Source: Oscillospiraceae bacterium (GTDB lineage Bacteria; Bacillota; Clostridia; Oscillospirales; Oscillospiraceae). From it: 36,243 nucleotides of DNA. Numbering within the stretch: the first letter of the stretch is position 1; every line of letters begins with the position of its first letter. The position numbers and the translations under genes are program-made. The stretch lies in assembly GCA_017457285.1 (NCBI GenBank), contig JAFTHT010000004.1, positions 1-36,243 on the forward strand, written 5' to 3'. Below the pieces are notes generated by a model. The model did no database searches. It saw only the letters and a program-made list of their open reading frames with translations, and had not been told where the DNA came from. Below are positions 13,800 through 22,116 of the stretch, piece by piece.

Positions 13800-15260
13800 A
13801 TGAAGAAGATCCTTGCGCTGCTGCTGGTGGCTCTGATGATCGTTGGTATGACCGCTTGCGGCGGCGCCGACAAGAAGGACCCCACCACTGCTTCCACCGA
13901 AGCTCCTACCACTGCTCCCACCACTAAGCCCTCTGAGTCTCAGCCCTCTGAGTCTCAGCCCTCCGAGTCTCAGCCCGCCGAGTCTCAGCCCGCCGAGTCT
14001 CAGCCCTCCGAGTCTCAGCCCGCCGAGTCTCAGCCCTCTGAGTCTCAGCCTGCCGAGTCTCTGCCTCCCGTGTCCGCTAACACCGAGAAGCCCGCTAAGA
14101 ACCCCAACGCTGATGCTCTGCCGCTGACCATCAAGGTTTGGACTCCCGCTGAGGACCAGGCTGTTGACAACAACTGGCTGGAGACCATGCAGGCTCAGTT
14201 CGACGCTGCTCACCCCGAGTACAACATCACCTGGATCAACGAGTCCGTCTCTGAAGGCGACGCTGCTTCCATGGTTACCACCGACGTTTCCGCTGCTGCT
14301 GACATCTACATGTTCGCCAACGACCAGCTGGGCGGTCTGATTACCGCCGGCGGCCTGGCCAAGCAGGGCGGCATCTACCTGGATCAGATCAAGAACGACA
14401 ACAGCCAGTTCATGATCAACACCGTTACTCACACCGACGGCGCTCAGTACGCCTTCCCTGTGACCAACAACACCTGGTTCCTGTACTACAACAAGGACGT
14501 CTTCACCGAGGAAGATGTTAAGTCCCTGGACACCATGATCACCAAGGGCAAGGTTTGCATCCCCATCACCACCGGTTGGAACGCTGGCTGCTTCTTCCTG
14601 GGCTGCGGCGGCACCATCTTCGGCGAGGCTGGTAACGACGCTTCCGTCGGTATCCAGTTCGGCGAGGACCACGGCGGTTACAAGGCTGCCAAGAAGATGA
14701 TCGAGCTGGTCGGCAACTCCAACATCGTTGCTGGCGGCATGGACACCGGCCGTCTGATCGAGGGCGAGGTCGCTGCTGTCTTCTCCGGCTCCTGGAGCGC
14801 TGCTGAGCTGCGCGAGAACCTGGGCGACAAGCTGGGCGTTGCTGCTCTGCCCACCTTCACCGTCGACGGTGAGACCTACAACATGACCGCTATGTCCGGC
14901 TCCAAGTGTGTCGGCGTCAACCCCACCTCCGGCTCCGTCAAGGGCAAGCAGAAGGCCTGCACTCAGTTCGCTGCTTTCCTGGCCTCCGCTGATGCTCAGC
15001 TGGCCCGTTACGCTATGCGTGGTGTTATCCCCGCTCACAAGGATCTGATTTCCGCCGTTGCCAACGATCCCGTTGCTATGGCTGAGATCAACACCATCAA
15101 CAACAGCGCTGTTATCCAGTCCGCTCTGCCCCAGATGGGCAAGTACTGGAGCCCTGTCGAGAACTTCGGCAAGAGCGTTGCTAACGGCGAGATCAACATG
15201 GGCAACTACATGGATATGGTTGACCAGATGAACAACCAGCTGAACGCTGAGGGTCTGTAA
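13800..15260 (+). CDS. Sugar ABC transporter substrate-binding lipoprotein (MalE type)
   Basis: This 486-residue lipoprotein should capture maltodextrin-like sugars outside the cell and deliver them to the permeases encoded next. The AAGGAAGG site and ATG 13800 lead into a signal peptide with lipobox MTAC and acylated Cys20. A spacer of about 70 residues follows, rich in Thr, Ser, Pro and Glu and containing nine 5-residue P[S/A]ESQ units. The family 1 solute-binding fold (about residues 97-486) begins TIKVWTP and includes VTNNTWFLYYNKDVF, GAGCFF-like and FSGSWSA blocks typical of MalE. Codons favour GCT, GTT and CGT far more than the neighbouring genes do, consistent with very high expression. 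The exact sugar is inferred from the amylase-family gene downstream. Confidence 0.92.
   Translation: MKKILALLLVALMIVGMTACGGADKKDPTTASTEAPTTAPTTKPSESQPSESQPSESQPAESQPAESQPSESQPAESQPSESQPAESLPPVSANTEKPAKNPNADALPLTIKVWTPAEDQAVDNNWLETMQAQFDAAHPEYNITWINESVSEGDAASMVTTDVSAAADIYMFANDQLGGLITAGGLAKQGGIYLDQIKNDNSQFMINTVTHTDGAQYAFPVTNNTWFLYYNKDVFTEEDVKSLDTMITKGKVCIPITTGWNAGCFFLGCGGTIFGEAGNDASVGIQFGEDHGGYKAAKKMIELVGNSNIVAGGMDTGRLIEGEVAAVFSGSWSAAELRENLGDKLGVAALPTFTVDGETYNMTAMSGSKCVGVNPTSGSVKGKQKACTQFAAFLASADAQLARYAMRGVIPAHKDLISAVANDPVAMAEINTINNSAVIQSALPQMGKYWSPVENFGKSVANGEINMGNYMDMVDQMNNQLNAEGL
13929..14063 (+). repeat. Nine tandem 15-bp repeats encoding P[S/A]ESQ
   Basis: The unit is CCCTCTGAGTCTCAG with small variants (TCT, TCC or GCC at the second codon); the last unit ends in Leu. 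All are in frame, so copy-number slippage would change spacer length without a frameshift. Confidence 0.95.
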
Positions 15261-15299
15261 TCTCCTGAAATTGCAAATCCCGCTTGATTAAGAGCACCT

Positions 15300-15329
15300 G
15301 GCGGCGGCTGGATAACTCTGGCCGCCGCC
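15300..15329 (+). promoter_or_regulatory. GC-only hairpin between binding protein and first permease
   Basis: GGCGGCGGC and GCCGCCGCC form a 9-bp all-GC stem with a 12-base loop, extended by AAGAG/CTCTT-type pairs, followed by only TCTTTTA. It is likely a partial terminator or 3' stabiliser that lets the binding protein be made in excess over the permeases. Confidence 0.65.
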
Positions 15330-15363
15330 TCTTTTAGATAGTGATAAGAAGGGAGACGTTTAA

Positions 15364-16809
15364 GTGTCTAATCAATTGACAAAAGCGGACGGCATCCGCA
15401 AGAGATTGGAAAACTCCAATTCTCTGACGGCTGCCCTGCTAAACGGCGGCCCTGCGGTTTGGCTTTCCTGCCTGGTTATGGGCTTCGGCAACATTGTGGC
15501 AGGTCAGTTCATTAAGGGCCTCATGTTCTTTGCTATCGAAGTCGGCTTCTTCTATATTATGGGCACCCCCATCTTCGTGGATGCCCCCAGTATGACCCCC
15601 CACACTGGTATTGAGTGGATTCAGCTGCTTCCCAGCTTGGGCGATCGTGTCGATGGTGAAATCTGGAATGAAGATGACTTCATTTACGAAACTGTTTTCG
15701 GCGACCGTTCTCAGCAGATTTTGCTGTACGGTGTTGTGTTCATTTGCATCTGCCTTGCATTCATCGTCATCTGGCGTGCTTCCGTCCGCAGTGGCTACGA
15801 GGCCATTTCTAACCGCAGAGCCGGTAAGAAGGTCCTGAGCTTCTGGGGCGACATCAAGGCTCTCTTCGATGAGAAGATTCATAAGCTGCTGATGATTCTG
15901 CCTTTCATGGCTCTGATTGTGTTCACCGTGGTTCCTCTGGTGTACATGATTTGCATGGCATTTACCAACTACAGCTATTCTGATTCGGTACCCTCCACCC
16001 TGAATCACTTCGATTGGGTTGGATTCGATACCTTTAAGCAGCTGTTCGCCTCCGGCTCTGCCCTGGCTGAGCAGTTCTGGAGTGTTCTGGCATGGACCCT
16101 GACCTGGGCTTTCTTTGCCACGTTCCTCAACTTCTTCCTTGGCACTTTTGTTGCCATCATCATCAACCGTCCCACCACGAAGCTGAAGGGCCTGTGGCGG
16201 ACCATCATGTCCATCACCATTGCGGTTCCCCAGTTCGTGTCCCTGCTGATTATTGCGAAAATGTTCTCCGATGAAGGTATCATCGACAAGATGCTGTATA
16301 ACTACGGCTTTGTTGATGAGTCCGTCCGGTTCATGTCCAAACCCGTGAACGCGAAGGTTTTCGTTATTCTCATTAACCTGTGGGTCGGTATTCCCTACAC
16401 CATCATGCAGGTTACCGGTATTCTGAAGAATATCCCTGCGGATCTGTACGAGGCTGCCAGAATCGACGGTGCCAATGCGGTGCAGCAGTTCATGAACATT
16501 ACGCTGCCCTACATGATCTTCGTTCTGACTCCTTATATCATCACCTCCTTCACCGGCAACATCAATAACTTCAACGTTATCTTCCTGTTGACCGGCGGTG
16601 GTCCCCCCAACATGGAGGTCGTCAGCTCCGCTCCTGCGGGCCATACGGACCTGCTGGTCACCTGGCTCTACAACCTGAGTATGCAAGCGCAGCCCAAGTA
16701 CAATATCGCCGCGGTCATCGGTATCTTTACCTTTATCGTTCTGGCGGTCCTGTCCCTGGTCACCTACCGCAGCTCCGGTTCTTACAAGGATGAGGAGGGC
16801 TTTAAGTAA
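15364..16809 (+). CDS. Sugar ABC transporter permease (MalF type)
   Basis: This 481-residue inner-membrane permease of the MalF/UgpA family starts at GTG 15364, with AAGGGAG 8 bases upstream. Two N-terminal membrane segments (about residues 30-65 and 115-140) precede the conserved six-helix transport domain, as in extended MalF proteins. The cytoplasmic EAA loop, which docks the ATPase, is at about residues 357-376 (LYEAARIDGANAVQQF). Its stop overlaps the next start (TAATG at 16807-16811), so translation of the two permeases is coupled. No ATPase gene (MalK/MsmX type) lies in the window, so a shared ATPase from elsewhere is inferred. Confidence 0.93.
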   Translation: MSNQLTKADGIRKRLENSNSLTAALLNGGPAVWLSCLVMGFGNIVAGQFIKGLMFFAIEVGFFYIMGTPIFVDAPSMTPHTGIEWIQLLPSLGDRVDGEIWNEDDFIYETVFGDRSQQILLYGVVFICICLAFIVIWRASVRSGYEAISNRRAGKKVLSFWGDIKALFDEKIHKLLMILPFMALIVFTVVPLVYMICMAFTNYSYSDSVPSTLNHFDWVGFDTFKQLFASGSALAEQFWSVLAWTLTWAFFATFLNFFLGTFVAIIINRPTTKLKGLWRTIMSITIAVPQFVSLLIIAKMFSDEGIIDKMLYNYGFVDESVRFMSKPVNAKVFVILINLWVGIPYTIMQVTGILKNIPADLYEAARIDGANAVQQFMNITLPYMIFVLTPYIITSFTGNINNFNVIFLLTGGGPPNMEVVSSAPAGHTDLLVTWLYNLSMQAQPKYNIAAVIGIFTFIVLAVLSLVTYRSSGSYKDEEGFK

Positions 16810-17696
16810 TGGCTAAGAAAAATAGTGTTGGCTCTCTGAAAGCCAAAAGATATACCATGGACGTTATCGTCCATACCTTCCTGATTATTATTGCGATTAT
16901 CTGGATCAGCCCCTTCGCGTATCTTGTTGCTCACAGCTTCCGTGGCGGCGGTAATACCACCATGTATTACAGCAAGTTCTTCCCGGAAACTTTCACCTTC
17001 AAGCATTATCAGGATTTGTTCACAGACAAAGGTCTGCTGGACTTCCCCCAGATGTTCATGAACACCCTGAAGATTGCCTGCATCTCTTGCGTTATCAGCA
17101 CCTTCTTCGTGCTCAGCGTTTCCTTCGCCATGAGCCGTCTGAAGTGGAAGCTGCGTAGACCCTACATGAACATGGCCATGGTCATCACCCTGTTCCCTGG
17201 CTTCATGTCCATGACTGCTACCTACTTCCTGCTGAAGGCCTTCTTCGGCCTGGACGAGCATCCCGAGCGGATTCATATGGCGCTTGTCATTTGCTACTGC
17301 TCCGGTGCCGGTACCGGCTTCTACGTCATGAAGGGTTACATGGATACTATCCCCAAGGCTCTGGACGAAGCCGCTTATCTGGACGGCGCCACCAAGTGGC
17401 AGACCTTCATCAAGATTACCCTGCCCCTGTGTAAACCCATGATTGTTTATCAGGTCATCACCTCCTTCATGGGTCCCTGGTGCGACTTTATCTTCTGTAA
17501 GCTGATTTGCCGCGGCAGCCAGGATTACTACACAGTATCCGTCGGTCTGTGGTCCATGCTTGATATGGATAAGATCGATAAGTGGTATACCCGCTTCTGC
17601 GCCGGCTCCGTGATGGTCGCTATCCCGATTTCTATCCTGTTCATCATCACTCAGAAGTTCTATCAGGAAGCCATGAGTGGTTCTGTCAAGGGTTAA
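16809..17696 (+). CDS. Sugar ABC transporter permease (MalG type)
   Basis: This 295-residue partner permease of the MalG family starts at ATG 16809 inside the stop codon of the preceding gene. It has six membrane segments, the first at about residues 18-38. The EAA loop at about residues 180-200 reads IPKALDEAAYLDGATKWQ, with the downstream ITLPLCKP typical of the family. It should form the channel heterodimer with the MalF-type protein. The next gene begins 6 bases after its stop. Confidence 0.94.
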   Translation: MAKKNSVGSLKAKRYTMDVIVHTFLIIIAIIWISPFAYLVAHSFRGGGNTTMYYSKFFPETFTFKHYQDLFTDKGLLDFPQMFMNTLKIACISCVISTFFVLSVSFAMSRLKWKLRRPYMNMAMVITLFPGFMSMTATYFLLKAFFGLDEHPERIHMALVICYCSGAGTGFYVMKGYMDTIPKALDEAAYLDGATKWQTFIKITLPLCKPMIVYQVITSFMGPWCDFIFCKLICRGSQDYYTVSVGLWSMLDMDKIDKWYTRFCAGSVMVAIPISILFIITQKFYQEAMSGSVKG

Positions 17697-17702
17697 GTTC
17701 CT

Positions 17703-19481
17703 ATGGGACGTTACCTGAAATCTCTATTATCTGTGCTCTTAGTTGTCGTGATGCTGGTGGGCTGCGCGCCCACCAGCTCCGACCCGGCTAAGACCACCGG
17801 CTCCGCACCCACGGAGTCCACTACTGCGCCCAGTATTACCGAACCCAGCGAAACTGAGCCAAGCGAAACTGAGCCCAGCGTTACCGAGCCCACCGAGCCT
17901 CCGGTTACCGTTCGGCCCAGCCTTGAGGAGCGGCTGGCATCCTACTCCGCTCTCGGTACCAGCCCCGACGATAACTATCGCACCTGGTACGAAATTTTTG
18001 TCTATTCCTTCTGCGATTCCAATGGTGATGGCATCGGTGATTTGCAGGGTGTCATTTCCAAGCTGGACTACCTGGAGGAATTGGGTATCAACGGTATCTG
18101 GCTGATGCCGATTCATCCCAGTACCAGCTACCACAAATATAACGTGGACGATTACTATGCCATCGACCCCACCTATGGCACCATGGCGGATTTTGATCAG
18201 CTGATGGCCGAGTGTGAGATGCGTGGCATTAAGGTTATTTTGGACCTTGTCGTGAACCACTCCGGCAACAACAACCCCTGGTTTACCGAAGCTGTGGAAT
18301 ATCTCCAGAGCCTGGGCCTGGGCGAGTTCGGCCTGGAGGAGGAGTGCAAGTACTTCGGCTATTATAATTTTGTCGAGTCCAGCAACAATCCCGGCAGGGG
18401 CTACGGCAAGGTTGCCGGCACCATGTATCACTACGAGTGCCAGTTCAGCGGCGATATGCCTGACCTGAACTGGGAAAACGAGGCCATGCGTGAGGATGTC
18501 AAGCAGGTCATGAAATTCTGGCTCGACAAGGGCGTGGCAGGCTTCCGTGTGGATGCCGCCAAGGAATTTTATACCGGCAATGTCACCAAAAACGTGGAAG
18601 TGATGCGCTGGCTGCAGGAGACTGCCACCTCTTTGAAGAGCGATGCTTACATGGTCGCTGAGGTCTGGGAGACCAACTATACCCTGATTGCTCAGTACTA
18701 TGAAAGCGGCTTCACCAGCATCTTCAATTATCCCTTTGGCAATTACAGCGGCAAGCTGATTCAGGTGGTCAATGGCCGGGGTAATCCCGCCATGGTCCAG
18801 ACCTGGGCCACCGCTTTGCAAACTGTTCACCGGGGCTACTCCGGCGCCAATCCCAACTTTATTGATGCACCCTTCCTGTCCAACCACGATGTTCTGCGTA
18901 TCGCTGACTGCGTTAGCAACGACGAATATCGGATTAAGATGGCTGGCGCCATGAACCTGTTCATGAGCGGAAGCGCCTTTGTTTATTATGGTGAGGAAAT
19001 TGGCATGGCCGGCAACGGTGATAAGGACAGCGACCCCTCCAAGCGGGCCCCCATGTATTGGAACGCCGACCGGGACGATGGCACCACCATGAAGCCTCCC
19101 GGCTGTGTGCTTCCCACCAATGGCTACCCCATGGGCAGTCTGGAGGAACAGCGTCAGGATGAAAATTCTGTCTACAATTATTATCGGGAGGCCATTGCCA
19201 TTCGGCAGGCTCTGCCTGTGATTTCCCACGGCGTCACCACCGCTGAAACGACCCTGAATCTGGGCTGCGTCAGCGCTATGCGGAAGACCTGGGGCGAGGA
19301 AGAATGCATCATTCTGATGAATATTGATGCCAACGAGGAAGGCGCGAAGGTTGACCTATCCGCTTATGCGGATTGGCAGCTGGTGGCCTCCCTGTCCGCC
19401 AATGGTGAGAACATTACCCTCAGCGGCAGCGAGCTTTCTATGCCCGCCTTTGGCATTGCGGTGCTGATTCCCAACAACTAA
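17703..19481 (+). CDS. Surface alpha-amylase family (GH13) lipoprotein
   Basis: This 592-residue enzyme should cut alpha-1,4 glucans at the cell surface for the adjacent importer. The signal peptide has lipobox LVGC with Cys21. A Ser/Thr/Glu/Pro spacer (residues about 35-70, SETEPSETEP) precedes the GH13 barrel. Region I DLVVNH is at 181-186, the nucleophile Asp284 in GFRVDAAKE, the acid/base Glu320 in VAEVWE, and the transition-state Asp396 in FLSNHD, so all catalytic residues are present. A short C-terminal beta domain ends the protein. ATG 17703 has only AAGGG at a long distance, so translation probably depends on coupling to the permease stop 6 bases upstream. Substrate within GH13 (maltodextrin, pullulan or similar) is not resolved. 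Confidence 0.93.
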   Translation: MGRYLKSLLSVLLVVVMLVGCAPTSSDPAKTTGSAPTESTTAPSITEPSETEPSETEPSVTEPTEPPVTVRPSLEERLASYSALGTSPDDNYRTWYEIFVYSFCDSNGDGIGDLQGVISKLDYLEELGINGIWLMPIHPSTSYHKYNVDDYYAIDPTYGTMADFDQLMAECEMRGIKVILDLVVNHSGNNNPWFTEAVEYLQSLGLGEFGLEEECKYFGYYNFVESSNNPGRGYGKVAGTMYHYECQFSGDMPDLNWENEAMREDVKQVMKFWLDKGVAGFRVDAAKEFYTGNVTKNVEVMRWLQETATSLKSDAYMVAEVWETNYTLIAQYYESGFTSIFNYPFGNYSGKLIQVVNGRGNPAMVQTWATALQTVHRGYSGANPNFIDAPFLSNHDVLRIADCVSNDEYRIKMAGAMNLFMSGSAFVYYGEEIGMAGNGDKDSDPSKRAPMYWNADRDDGTTMKPPGCVLPTNGYPMGSLEEQRQDENSVYNYYREAIAIRQALPVISHGVTTAETTLNLGCVSAMRKTWGEEECIILMNIDANEEGAKVDLSAYADWQLVASLSANGENITLSGSELSMPAFGIAVLIPNN

Positions 19482-19492
19482 AAGTCTCTAGC

Positions 19493-19527
19493 GCCCTTCC
19501 TGCCTGAGACAGGCAGGGAGGGCTTTT
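19493..19527 (+). terminator. Terminator of the sugar importer operon
   Basis: A 14-bp stem (GCCCTTCCTGCCTG with CAGGCAGGGAGGGC, one G-U pair) around an AGA loop, followed by TTTT, 11 bases after the amylase stop. Confidence 0.9.
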
Positions 19528-19557
19528 CCCAATTTTCCGGTTAAGGAGCAGATAATC

Positions 19558-20367
19558 ATGAGTGTAAGATTGACCCCAAGGCGCAATACCGGCAATTCCG
19601 CTCAAGTGATTCGGATTTGGGCGCTGCTGTTTTTGCTAGTCGGCGTTGCAGGCCGGGCGATTGTTGAAAATAAGATTCTGGGTATGGCATCCATGTCCTT
19701 TTCTCAGTTGAACGAGGCCCTGTCCTCCTCCGGCGATGCCATGATTAAGGCTACGGTGGGTATTGTGATGAAGGTAGTTTCTGCCTGCGCGGTGCCGCTG
19801 TTTGTGTTTCTGCTGGTGGAGGGCGTAAGCCACACCTCCAGCTATCAGAACTACTTCCTGCGGGTTTTTGGTCTGGCGGTAGTCAGCGAGATTCCCTATG
19901 ACCTGGCGATGCATGGAAAAATGTTCTACTGGTACGAGCAGAATCCTGTTTTCGGCCTGGTCATTGCCATGTTCATGCTGTATTTGTTCAAGAATTATGC
20001 CGGAAAGAGCCTGAAAAATGTGTTGGTTAAGGTCCTGGTGGTGGTTGTGGCCACTCTTTGGGCCCGGATGCTTTGGATTGCCGAGGGCGTGCCGATCGTA
20101 CTGATTCTGACGGCCTTCTGGTTCCCGAGAAAGAAGCGGAATATTCAGATTTTGGTTGGCGCGGTGGTTACTTGCCTGTGTGTTATCCTGCCGGATGGCA
20201 CCAGCGGCACCTCCATCGGCTCCCTGAAATACCTGGCTGCCCCTATGGCCTGCCTGTTCATCCACCGCTACAACGGCGAGCCGGATGAAACCAGCAAGCT
20301 GTTCCGCTACGCAGCCTATCCCGTAATGCTGGTGATTTGTTGGCTGATTGGGATGTTTGCGTTCTAA
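19558..20367 (+). CDS. TraX-like multi-pass membrane protein
   Basis: This 269-residue integral membrane protein begins at ATG 19558, with AAGGAG 9 bases upstream. About eight hydrophobic segments span residues 18-265. Motifs resemble the TraX/acyltransferase-3-like family: SEIPYDLA in the middle and a C-terminal LFRYAAYPVMLVICWLIG, like the YPLHL ending of TraX. In the F plasmid TraX acetylates pilin, but chromosomal homologues in Clostridia occur without conjugation genes, as here, and their substrate is unknown. It is likely a separate transcription unit, between the amylase terminator and the hairpin at 20377. I see no clear promoter in the 30-base gap, so readthrough is possible. Confidence 0.75.
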   Translation: MSVRLTPRRNTGNSAQVIRIWALLFLLVGVAGRAIVENKILGMASMSFSQLNEALSSSGDAMIKATVGIVMKVVSACAVPLFVFLLVEGVSHTSSYQNYFLRVFGLAVVSEIPYDLAMHGKMFYWYEQNPVFGLVIAMFMLYLFKNYAGKSLKNVLVKVLVVVVATLWARMLWIAEGVPIVLILTAFWFPRKKRNIQILVGAVVTCLCVILPDGTSGTSIGSLKYLAAPMACLFIHRYNGEPDETSKLFRYAAYPVMLVICWLIGMFAF

Positions 20368-20376
20368 AATCATAAT

Positions 20377-20412
20377 ACTATGGGCTCGTTGCGAAAGCAA
20401 CGAGCCCATAGT
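20377..20412. terminator. Hairpin between two convergent genes, probably bidirectional
   Basis: A perfect 16-bp stem closed by a GAAA tetraloop lies between the ends of the TraX-like gene (plus) and the lipoprotein gene (minus). The flanks are only modestly T-rich on both sides. Confidence 0.8.
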
Positions 20413-20462
20413 GTTTAGATGAATTGTTTATCGTACCGGCGATTGGGTAGTTCGTGTATGGC

Positions 20463-21914
20463 TTATGGAAGGTCCAGTAGCTTGTGAAGGGTTGCATTTT
20501 CGACATAGTAAAGACTATCGTCGCTGTAGCAGTAGACACGACCGGACAAGTCAGCGAAGACACCTTCGATATCGTTACCGATTTTTTTATAGTTTTCTCC
20601 GTCGCTGCAGGCGTAGAGGTCATCATTGATGCGGAAATATAGTGTATCATCCTTACCCATGCAGTACGGATGAGTCACATCATCGCAAATTTCGTTGGAT
20701 GCACCAGCTTTTTTACCGGAACAGCAGAGCAGTTTATCTCTATCCAAATAATAAACCAAGGAACGGTCGGAGGTCACAAAAAAGGAGCCGGTAATATCGT
20801 CATTGACAATGGTCTTGCACTTTTCGCTGGCTTTATCGCCGTCGCTGATTTTGATGCAGCGCAATTCTTCACCATCGTAAATGTAGTAAAGGTAGTTGCT
20901 GCTGGCATCCAGTCTTGGGTAGGATGCTTTGCTAATCAGCTTGCAGCTATCCTCCGAATCCTGCTGGATTAGCCATGCCTTATCGTCACCATAGTAAGCA
21001 TGGCCGTAAAAATCCGTCACCGGGCAGGTAGAGCCGCCGTAGTAGCAGGTGTTGGGCAAGATTATCTGCATCTTGCCACCTCTGAGAATTTGGGCCTCTT
21101 GTCCGTCGGTGGAGATGTAGGATTTATCCTCATAATAGAACAGAATTTGGCTGTGGTCCGCATTCAGGGTAATGTCGCTGATGTGCCCGTCGGACGCCCC
21201 CAGCTTGGTGCGGTTCCCGTTCCGGTCGAAGGAGTAGAGAATACCTTCGGAATTTATCAAATAGATTTGTGCGGCGGCGTTGGATACACCAATGAGCTTG
21301 TATTGATCGTCGCAGATTTTAACGCTTTGGTTATTCTGCCAGAGCATCACCGCCTCTTCCGAGGCATAAACGACAGTGTCGCCATCCGGGGAAATGGCAA
21401 TCTGAATATGGTTCTGCACTTCACCGCAGAGGGTGGCTCTTCCGGTTTGAATGTCATAATGGTTTACATAATAATCTTCGGAGCTGGACGGGGTGATATA
21501 GACAATGCCGTCACCAAAGGAGGACAGCGCGGCTTTTTTCACATCCTGAGCCACAGGGGTTATGCGGTTCTCCGTCACGACGTACAGGCTTTCATCTGTA
21601 AGGATGGTCCCAATGGACCCGTCCAGGCTGTCCTCCCTGTCCGAAATATTTTCTTCGAAGGATTCTGACAGGACGGTATCGTTGTAGACGATTGCGTAGG
21701 TGCCCGCATCGGTTTGAGGAACCAAGATAGTATCTGTGACATGAATGAAACCATCGGTGCTGATGTTGCTGCCGTTGTTGTTGCCACCGTTGATGATGCT
21801 GCTGTCGCCGCTGTTGCTGTCACGGCTGCCTTCGTCATCGTTGCCGCAGCCGAAAAGGCCAAAGGCCGTGGTCAGGCAAAGAGTCAGGGCAAGAATTTTA
21901 CGTTTCATGTTCAT
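20463..21914 (-). CDS. Lipoprotein with predicted beta-propeller (DUF5050-like)
   Basis: This 483-residue protein starts at ATG 21914 (MNMKRK): GGAGG is 7 bases upstream of it and 13 from the second ATG. The lipobox LFGC, preceded by a hydrophobic signal peptide, is followed by an Asn/Gly/Ser/Asp spacer (about residues 25-50). The rest is made of repeated short beta-strand units with Tyr and Asp, such as SLYYVEN, VYCYSDD and NYLYYIYDGEEL, the pattern of beta-propeller domains such as DUF5050. A binding or sensing role at the cell surface is a guess. It is somewhat more AT-rich and uses more A/T-ending codons than secA or the lysine genes, which may mean a different history. Confidence 0.65.
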   Translation of the reverse strand: MNMKRKILALTLCLTTAFGLFGCGNDDEGSRDSNSGDSSIINGGNNNGSNISTDGFIHVTDTILVPQTDAGTYAIVYNDTVLSESFEENISDREDSLDGSIGTILTDESLYVVTENRITPVAQDVKKAALSSFGDGIVYITPSSSEDYYVNHYDIQTGRATLCGEVQNHIQIAISPDGDTVVYASEEAVMLWQNNQSVKICDDQYKLIGVSNAAAQIYLINSEGILYSFDRNGNRTKLGASDGHISDITLNADHSQILFYYEDKSYISTDGQEAQILRGGKMQIILPNTCYYGGSTCPVTDFYGHAYYGDDKAWLIQQDSEDSCKLISKASYPRLDASSNYLYYIYDGEELRCIKISDGDKASEKCKTIVNDDITGSFFVTSDRSLVYYLDRDKLLCCSGKKAGASNEICDDVTHPYCMGKDDTLYFRINDDLYACSDGENYKKIGNDIEGVFADLSGRVYCYSDDSLYYVENATLHKLLDLP

Positions 21915-21963
21915 AAGCTCGCCTCCAATTGATTTTGGAACCACAATTCCATATGACAGGTTA

Positions 21964-21992
21964 ATTCTACCATATTGGTTTCCGAAAAGCAA
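21964..21992 (-). promoter_or_regulatory. Promoter of the propeller-like lipoprotein gene
   Basis: On the minus strand TTGCTT (21987-21992), 17 bases, TAGAAT (21964-21969). It diverges from the secA promoter region. Confidence 0.55.
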
Positions 21993-22052
21993 CTGTGGAA
22001 GGATTTGGACGAAAAATGTTTACAAAATCATCTATGATTTTCCGGTGTGTTA

Positions 22053-22061
22053 TGATATAAT
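22053..22061 (+). promoter_or_regulatory. Extended -10 promoter of secA
   Basis: TGATATAAT is a perfect extended -10 element, with no recognisable -35 at normal spacing. It lies 55 bases before the secA ATG. The same TGATATAAT block is used at 35968-35976. Confidence 0.65.
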
Positions 22062-22116
22062 GAGTAAAATCTATCCCTATGGGGATTTTTACGGAATCGC
22101 TGAAGGAGAATGAAAA

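Noticed and set aside
13929..14063. Possible CRISPR-like array
   Set aside because: The units are contiguous 15-bp in-frame coding repeats without spacers, inside a lipoprotein gene, and no cas genes are present.
19558..20367. TraX-like gene as evidence of a conjugative element
   Set aside because: No relaxase, coupling protein, pilus or integrase genes are nearby, and chromosomal TraX-like proteins occur without them.
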